10,585 nucleotides of DNA from Acidimicrobiales bacterium (GTDB lineage Bacteria; Actinomycetota; Acidimicrobiia; Acidimicrobiales; UBA8190), in NCBI GenBank assembly GCA_030042575.1, contig JASHZK010000157.1:1-10585 (forward strand), written 5' to 3'. The first letter of the stretch is position 1. Every line of letters begins with the position of its first letter. The notes beneath the pieces were generated by a model that ran no database searches, was not told the origin of the DNA, and was given only the letters and a program-made list of their open reading frames with translations. Made by a program: the position numbers and the translations under genes. Of the stretch, positions 7,081-10,585 are shown one piece after another.

Positions 7081-7926
7081 GTGAAGGCCAAAGGCGTGCT
7101 GGTGCTGGGCATGCATCGCAGCGGCACCTCCGCCGTCACCCGGGCGGTCAGCCAGCTCGGACTCACACCCAGCCGACCCAACGACTCCGTTCGCGGGCCG
7201 TGGAACCCAACCGGCCATTTCGAGAGCCAGACGCTCATGACCCTCGACAACCACCTGCTCGGCCAGATGGGCTGCTCGTGGTGGCACCCGCCTCCCGCCG
7301 GTGACGCCTACGGTGGGGCCGCCGCCCGGATCCAGTTTTCGCCGCGCCAGGCCCGAGCCGTCTTCCGCCGGGCCTATCCCCGGCGTGGGTGGGTGTGGAA
7401 GGACCCCCGGGCCTGCTTGCTCCTGCCCTTCTGGCGAGCCGCCTTGGGCGACGCCGTGGCTGCCGTGGTGGTGCTGCGCAACCCGCTCGATGTGGCCCGC
7501 TCCCTGCAGAGACGAAACGAGATGGGAACCTCGGTCGCCGTGGCCCTGTGGGAGCGCTACAACCGGCTGGCCGTCGCCCACGCCCGCGGCCTGCCCGTGC
7601 TCGTCACCCGCTTCGACGACCTGCTGTCCGACCCGCCCGGATGGTCGAGGTCCGCGGCCGGCTTTCTCTCGGGACTGGGTCTCCGCCTCGCCCACGGCGA
7701 GGTGGCCGTCGGTGTCGACGCCGAGCTGCGTCACAGCACCCATAGCCGCGACGACGTGGCTCGTCAGTGCCCGGGGGCGCTCGCCCTCCACGACACCTTG
7801 TCGGGGCTCGTGGGACCGTGGCCGGCCTTCGATCCCCCCGAGCTCGGTCGGGAGCCACCCGAGGTGGAGCGCGAGCTCGCCATGCTGGACGCCGCCACGC
7901 CCCCGGCGTGGCGTCCCCCGTCCTGA
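7081..7926 (+). CDS. Sulfotransferase-family protein (paralogue A)
   Basis: 281 residues. GVLVLGMHRSGTSAVTRA (5-22) is the first strand and 5'-phosphosulfate-type loop, again with Arg instead of Lys. WNPTGHFES (41-49), WVWKDPRACLLLPFWR (104-119) and VVVLRNPLDVARSL (129-142, with Arg133 and Ser141 in the 3'-phosphate-loop position) follow in the order seen in bacterial glycan and lipid sulfotransferase-like proteins. VLVTRFDDLLSDP (173-185) is the late strand. It shares these blocks with the next gene, so the two are clear paralogues and probably arose by tandem duplication. GTG at 7081 is 16 bp after the previous stop. Upstream bases offer only a weak Shine-Dalgarno (GGCGAG). The Pro-rich C-terminus is poorly conserved. 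Family is likely; activity and acceptor are inferred. Confidence 0.82.
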   Translation: MKAKGVLVLGMHRSGTSAVTRAVSQLGLTPSRPNDSVRGPWNPTGHFESQTLMTLDNHLLGQMGCSWWHPPPAGDAYGGAAARIQFSPRQARAVFRRAYPRRGWVWKDPRACLLLPFWRAALGDAVAAVVVLRNPLDVARSLQRRNEMGTSVAVALWERYNRLAVAHARGLPVLVTRFDDLLSDPPGWSRSAAGFLSGLGLRLAHGEVAVGVDAELRHSTHSRDDVARQCPGALALHDTLSGLVGPWPAFDPPELGREPPEVERELAMLDAATPPAWRPPS

Positions 7927-7937
7927 ACGTTCACTGG
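7904..7937 (+). repeat. 34-bp direct repeat, copy 1
   Basis: Matches 8995-9028 at 28 of 34 positions, beginning with 13 identical bases (CGGCGTGGCGTCC) and including GAAC-TTC-CTGG. This copy covers the last codons and stop of paralogue A and the start of the following gap. Confidence 0.55.
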
Positions 7938-7954
7938 TGGGGCAACATATTCGG

Positions 7955-8896
7955 GTGGTAGACGACCAGGGCTCCGGTTGCTCGAGCACTGTTCCCGAGC
8001 TCGGCATCTTGGTGCTCGGAGCCCACAGGAGCGGGACGTCGGCCGTCACTCGTGTGATCAACCTGTTGGGCGTCCCGTTGTGCCGACGGGAAGACCTCTT
8101 CCAAGGGGACGGCAACAACACTCGGGGCTACTGGGAGAGCCGGACGATGATGCAGTTCAACAACGAGCTCCTTGGTGTTCTGGGAGGGAGTTGGCGTTGT
8201 CCTCCAAGCGTCGTGCGGCCTGGGAGCCTTCGCCTGGCCAGGGACCGCGCCATCGGGCGGAGCCTGCTCTCGACCTCGCATCCAACCAGACAATGGGCAT
8301 GGAAGGACCCCAGGAATTGCACCCTGGTTCCCTTTTGGCGAGCGACCTTGAAAATCGACCTGGCGGTGGTGGTCGTGCTCCGCCATCCGCTCGAGGTGGC
8401 GCACTCGCTGGCTGCGACGAGGGAGCGCATTCCCATCGACGAGGGTCTCGCCCTTTGGGAGCGCAGTCTGCGTGGCGTCCTCAGGGACTGTGGGGAGATG
8501 CCGGTTCTCGTCACCGACTACTCCGATCTGATCACGGTTCCCTCCCACTGGTGCGACCAGACGACCCGCTTCTTGGCCGACGCGGGGGCAGCACTGTCGT
8601 TCGACGACCACGTGCTCCGCGGGTTCCTCGACGGAGGGTTGCGTCATCACTCCGTAGAGGACCTCGAGACGGGCACAGACGCGGCGCTGACCACAGAACA
8701 ATCGGCGTTGTGGGAGATCGCCGTCGGACTCAAGGGTACCCACAGTCGATTCCAGTCCCCCGGACTCCCCCGAGAATCACCGTCGACCTCGGCGCTGCTC
8801 GGACGGAACCTTCCCGGTACCAGCCGCCGTTTCGCCAATTCCTGGTACCGCACACTCCGCCGATACGGGTTGCCCCCCCTCGGGATCGGTTCCTGA
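7955..8896 (+). CDS. Sulfotransferase-family protein (paralogue B)
   Basis: 313 residues from GTG at 7955. GTG at 7937 would add six residues and is not excluded; GGTGGGG lies 12 or more bases ahead of 7955 and is only a weak ribosome site. ELGILVLGAHRSGTSAVTRV (15-34) is the phosphosulfate-type loop, then RGYWES (57-62), WAWKDPRNCTLVPFWR (114-129), VVVLRHPLEVAHSL (139-152, Arg143 and Ser151) and VLVTDYSDL (184-192). All blocks match the preceding gene, so this is a diverged tandem copy. It has a longer C-terminus (about 255-313) rich in Ser, Arg and Pro that the copy lacks. Codon use looks less GC-biased than in its neighbours, which may mean a separate history. It is the last gene of the rightward run. 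Probably sulfates the same or a related glycan at another position. Confidence 0.82.
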   Translation: MVDDQGSGCSSTVPELGILVLGAHRSGTSAVTRVINLLGVPLCRREDLFQGDGNNTRGYWESRTMMQFNNELLGVLGGSWRCPPSVVRPGSLRLARDRAIGRSLLSTSHPTRQWAWKDPRNCTLVPFWRATLKIDLAVVVVLRHPLEVAHSLAATRERIPIDEGLALWERSLRGVLRDCGEMPVLVTDYSDLITVPSHWCDQTTRFLADAGAALSFDDHVLRGFLDGGLRHHSVEDLETGTDAALTTEQSALWEIAVGLKGTHSRFQSPGLPRESPSTSALLGRNLPGTSRRFANSWYRTLRRYGLPPLGIGS

Positions 8897-8929
8897 CCGG
8901 AGTACCTCCGAGCGGGCTGCTGCCGGCTG

Positions 8930-8949
8930 CGGGTCCCTGGGACCACCCG
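8930..8949 (+). terminator. Possible GC-rich terminator hairpin
   Basis: CGGGT (8930-8934) can pair with ACCCG (8945-8949). Inside it, GGTCCC and GGGACC (8932-8944) form a near-perfect palindrome as an alternative pairing. It lies 34 bases after the stop of the last operon gene. There is no following T-run, so the call is weak. Confidence 0.25.
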
Positions 8950-8994
8950 GCCGACGCCTGCCCCGGTTTCTCCCTGCTCGGGCGGCGAAACCCT

Positions 8995-9028
8995 CGGCGT
9001 GGCGTCCGGCCTCCGGAACATTCGCTGG
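8995..9028 (+). repeat. 34-bp direct repeat, copy 2
   Basis: Second copy of the segment at 7904-7937, here about 100 bp beyond the stop of paralogue B. In the same phase as copy 1 it reads PSAWRPAS, against PPAWRPPS at the end of paralogue A, which suggests a leftover of a duplicated gene end. Confidence 0.55.
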
Positions 9029-9045
9029 GATAGCCCTGAGAGGGT

Positions 9046-9065
9046 CCCAGGAGCCCCCAGGAGCC
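9046..9065 (+). repeat. Perfect tandem 10-bp repeat
   Basis: CCCAGGAGCC occurs twice head to tail with no gap or mismatch, in non-coding sequence between convergent genes. No function is evident; slippage duplication is the simple explanation. Confidence 0.6.
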
Positions 9066-9142
9066 GCTCAGGCCGCAAACCCACTTCCTCCCCGCAACGC
9101 CCGGCGCCGAGGCCCTCCCAGGCGCCAGAGGCGTCGATCCGG

Positions 9143-10291
9143 CTACCCAGTGTGATAGTCGAGGACGTTCGCCGCCGTGGTGGACACGAGGGTCACCCCC
9201 CTGTCGATGCGGCGGGGGGGATAGACGTTGCCCGTGCCGTGGCCGGTCCCGGCGGAGCCGCCGGCGTTGGCCCCCCACGACCACAGTCGCCCCGCCGAGT
9301 CGAGGCCGTAGGAGGTCGCCCCCCCGGTGGCCACGTAGGTGAAGGTCACGCCGGCCGGTGTCTTGACGTAGGTGGGAGTGTCGGCGGCCGTGGTGGTACC
9401 GGTGCCCAGCTGCATGTCGGCGTTCGCCCCCCAGGCGACCACGGCGCCCGTGTCGAGCAGGGCGATCTCCTGGCCGTTGGCGGCCGTGCTCCCACCGGCG
9501 TAGATCTGCGTGGCGGTCGTCTCCGCCGGGAGGTGGACCTCCACGGGCCCGGACGCCGATCGGAAAGTTCCGTTACCGAGCTGGCCGTGGCTCCCGTCTC
9601 CCCAGTTCCAGATCTCGCCGTCGACGAGGAGCACTGACAGGAAAGTGTCTCCTGCGCTGACGGCAGTGACCCGGACGCCCGACGGCAATCCGGCCTTGAG
9701 CGATGGTGCGTGGTCGGCTTGGTCGCACTCGTAGACCTTTCCGCTGGACTCGAGGAAAAGGACGTGGCTGGAAGCTCCCGCCACCGCGGTGACGTCCCTC
9801 AACCCGGGTACTCGATGGGGCCTCAGGCTGATGCTGCCACCACCGCCCAGGCACGCCGCTCCCGCCCTGGAGGTCTCGCCCCACGCCCATACGTGGCCGG
9901 CGGCGTCGGCGGCCACCGCCCATCCGTTTCCTTCGCCGATGGCTTCGATGTCGGTGCCCGCCGGGAATGCCACCCGCACGGGCCTGCTCGAGTACGCCGT
10001 TTTGCTCCCGTTCCCGAGCTCGCCGACCCGCCCGTTGCCCCAGCTGTACTCCGCACCGTCGCCTTCGAGGGCGTAGCTCGCCTCGTTGCCCGCCGCCAGA
10101 GCCACGACATCGCTCAAGCCGTGGACGGCGGTGGGATGGACCTCGGATGCCGATTCGTTCACGGTGGCACCTTCGTACACGCCCCAGCGGTACACGGCGC
10201 CGCTCTGGGCGCCGGCGACACCACCGAGGCCGACGACCAGGGCGCCGGCCATCAGGCAGCCGATGGCGATCCACGACGTCAGGCGCCTCAT
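9143..10291 (-). CDS. Secreted RCC1-repeat beta-propeller protein
   Basis: 382 residues. MRRLTSWIAIGCLMAG starts a classical signal peptide: basic start, hydrophobic core to about 25, and likely cleavage after Ala28 in VAGA-QSG. The mature part is seven RCC1-type repeats of about 41-57 residues, each opening with a V/L-x-x-W-G strand: about 33-79, 80-132, 133-184, 185-225, 226-282, 283-334 and 335-382. Seven is the number for a closed propeller. Typical pieces are YSWGNGRVGELGNG and WNWGDGSHGQLGNG. Repeat 4 is degenerate (KVYECD in place of WG). There is no anchor, sortase motif or extra domain, so it is probably released or loosely surface-bound. The role is unknown; bacterial RCC1 proteins are poorly characterised and a binding scaffold is only a guess. 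ATG has a good ribosome site. It is transcribed away from the right edge, convergent with the glycan operon and not obviously linked to it. Confidence 0.9.
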   Translation of the reverse strand: MRRLTSWIAIGCLMAGALVVGLGGVAGAQSGAVYRWGVYEGATVNESASEVHPTAVHGLSDVVALAAGNEASYALEGDGAEYSWGNGRVGELGNGSKTAYSSRPVRVAFPAGTDIEAIGEGNGWAVAADAAGHVWAWGETSRAGAACLGGGGSISLRPHRVPGLRDVTAVAGASSHVLFLESSGKVYECDQADHAPSLKAGLPSGVRVTAVSAGDTFLSVLLVDGEIWNWGDGSHGQLGNGTFRSASGPVEVHLPAETTATQIYAGGSTAANGQEIALLDTGAVVAWGANADMQLGTGTTTAADTPTYVKTPAGVTFTYVATGGATSYGLDSAGRLWSWGANAGGSAGTGHGTGNVYPPRRIDRGVTLVSTTAANVLDYHTG

Positions 10292-10297
10292 GTCAGT

Positions 10298-10303
10298 ACC
10301 TCA
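10298..10303 (-). promoter_or_regulatory. Ribosome binding site for the RCC1 gene
   Basis: TGAGGT on the minus strand lies 6 bases before the ATG at 10291. It is a strong Shine-Dalgarno with good spacing and fixes the start ahead of the signal peptide. Confidence 0.7.
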
Positions 10304-10350
10304 CCCCCCGGTTGGTCCCACTCAAACCGCCGGTCACGCACACACATATC

Positions 10351-10362
10351 GTCAAAACTGAC
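10351..10362. promoter_or_regulatory. Short inverted repeat in the RCC1 promoter region
   Basis: GTCAAAACTGAC (half sites GTCA and TGAC around AAAC) lies about 60 bp upstream of the RCC1 start, in a locally AT-richer patch. On the minus strand it contains TTGACG, which resembles a -35 element, but no good -10 follows at 17 bp. It could be a promoter or operator, or chance. Confidence 0.3.
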
Positions 10363-10384
10363 ATTTCACCCCGACACCTGCGGA

Positions 10385-10516
10385 TCAGAGGTGGAGGTCC
10401 AGGACGTTGGCTGCTGTTACCGAGATGGCCGAGACGTGGCGGTCGACGATGTGGAACGCCCCGGAACCGTCCCCGCCCCACGCCCACACGTCGCCTCGGG
10501 TGTCGGGGAGCTTCAC
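10385..10516 (-). pseudogene. Stranded C-terminal blade of a second RCC1-repeat protein
   Basis: From GTG at 10516 this frame gives 43 residues ending in TGA at 10385. The core DTRGDVWAWGGDGSGAFHI and the end ISVTAANVLDLHL match the last repeat of the intact RCC1 gene downstream (DSAGRLWSWGAN and STTAANVLDYHTG). This is one blade of about seven, with no signal peptide. Upstream the frame reads into low-GC sequence and meets a stop after about 20 more codons, with no RCC1-like residues. It is therefore best read as the 3' remnant of a tandem RCC1 gene whose 5' part was lost or displaced, perhaps by an insertion at about 10505-10516. It is probably not functional. A frameshifted or edge-truncated gene is less likely, since none of the three minus-strand frames to the right shows a WG repeat. 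Confidence 0.65.
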
Positions 10517-10568
10517 AATCTTCGATTCTTCACATTTCGGGGCCGAAACAACGTCGTCACATTTGGGG
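10511..10568. repeat. Cluster of TCACA(TTT) direct repeats in low-GC DNA
   Basis: Three related units on the + strand: CTTCACAATC (10511-10520), CTTCACATTTCGGGG (10528-10542) and CGTCACATTTGGGG (10555-10568). The last two share TCACATTT-GGGG and start 27 bp apart. The 75 bases from 10511 to the edge are about 45% GC, far below the rest. Repeats like these occur at the ends of some insertion sequences and also as regulator sites. The edge of the window prevents a decision. Confidence 0.45.
10535..10548. repeat. 14-bp palindrome
   Basis: TTTCGG and CCGAAA are perfectly inverted around GG. The palindrome overlaps the second TCACATTT repeat. It could be an operator half-site pair or part of a mobile element end. 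Confidence 0.4.
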
Positions 10569-10585
10569 ATTCATGGTTTTTCGTC

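Larger units (their letters stand above)
8897..9142. other. Convergent intergenic region
   Basis: Gap of 246 bp between the ends of the rightward operon and the leftward RCC1 gene. I find no convincing gene. It holds a GC-rich hairpin candidate (8930-8949), the second copy of a 34-bp repeat, a perfect tandem 10-bp repeat, and GGCGCC at 9103-9108 and 9121-9126 that could pair as a short hairpin for leftward transcripts. No T-tract follows any hairpin, so any termination would not be of the classical intrinsic kind. Confidence 0.5.

Noticed and set aside
6114..8121. Long leftward open frames (about 378 and 448 residues) opposite the sulfotransferase genes
   Set aside because: No recognisable motif and His/Gly/Gln-rich composition. 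These are antisense shadows of conserved rightward genes.
8932..8944. GGTCCC-T-GGGACC as a restriction or regulator palindrome
   Set aside because: It lies just past the operon end within a larger hairpin candidate. Taken alone, the single-base centre makes a regulatory reading no better than chance.
10515..10585. Leftward frame entering from the right edge with 23 visible codons, ending at a TGA that overlaps the GTG of the RCC1 remnant
   Set aside because: It is short, low-GC and overlaps direct repeats. It could be the end of a gene outside the window, but nothing visible supports it.
1..10585. CRISPR array, tRNA or rRNA genes
   Set aside because: No regularly spaced repeats of CRISPR length, no cloverleaf-type segment and no rRNA-like sequence were recognised on reading.

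Overview
This window is high-GC DNA with tightly packed genes. It uses many GTG and TTG starts and short stop/start overlaps. This fits a high-GC Gram-positive bacterium (Actinomycetota). The RCC1-repeat secreted protein and the style of the glycosyltransferases would suit an uncultured or Acidimicrobiia-like lineage, but that placement is an inference and nothing in the window fixes it.

Layout. (1) Leftward, 1-1264: two overlapping GT4-type glycosyltransferase genes. The second runs off the left edge and only its first 29 codons are visible. (2) A ~110-bp divergent intergenic region, 1265-1375. (3) Rightward, 1376-8896: a seven-gene run that looks like one operon. It holds an ABC-2 polysaccharide/O-antigen-type permease (Wzm/TagG family), its ATPase with a C-terminal extension (Wzt type), a 633-residue protein with two GT2 glycosyltransferase domains, and four consecutive sulfotransferase-family genes. 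Junctions overlap by 17, 16, 4 and 4 bp, then are separated by 16 and 28 bp. (4) A 246-bp convergent intergenic region, 8897-9142, with small repeats. (5) Leftward, 9143-10291: a secreted seven-repeat RCC1-type beta-propeller protein. (6) Upstream of it, 10385-10516: a stranded C-terminal blade of a second RCC1 protein. This is followed at the right edge by ~75 bp of markedly lower GC (about 45%) with short repeats, possibly the end of a mobile element.

How it works together (inference). The GT4 and GT2 enzymes would build a glycan on the cytoplasmic face, and the sulfotransferases would decorate it using PAPS. The Wzm/Wzt pair would then export it, with the Wzt C-terminal domain perhaps recognising the finished or capped chain. 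The arrangement wzm-wzt-GT2 recalls the mycobacterial galactan export locus (Rv3781-Rv3783). Here it carries a dual GT2 and a block of four sulfotransferases, so the best reading is a locus for a sulfated cell-surface polysaccharide or glycolipid. I see no rRNA, tRNA or CRISPR array.
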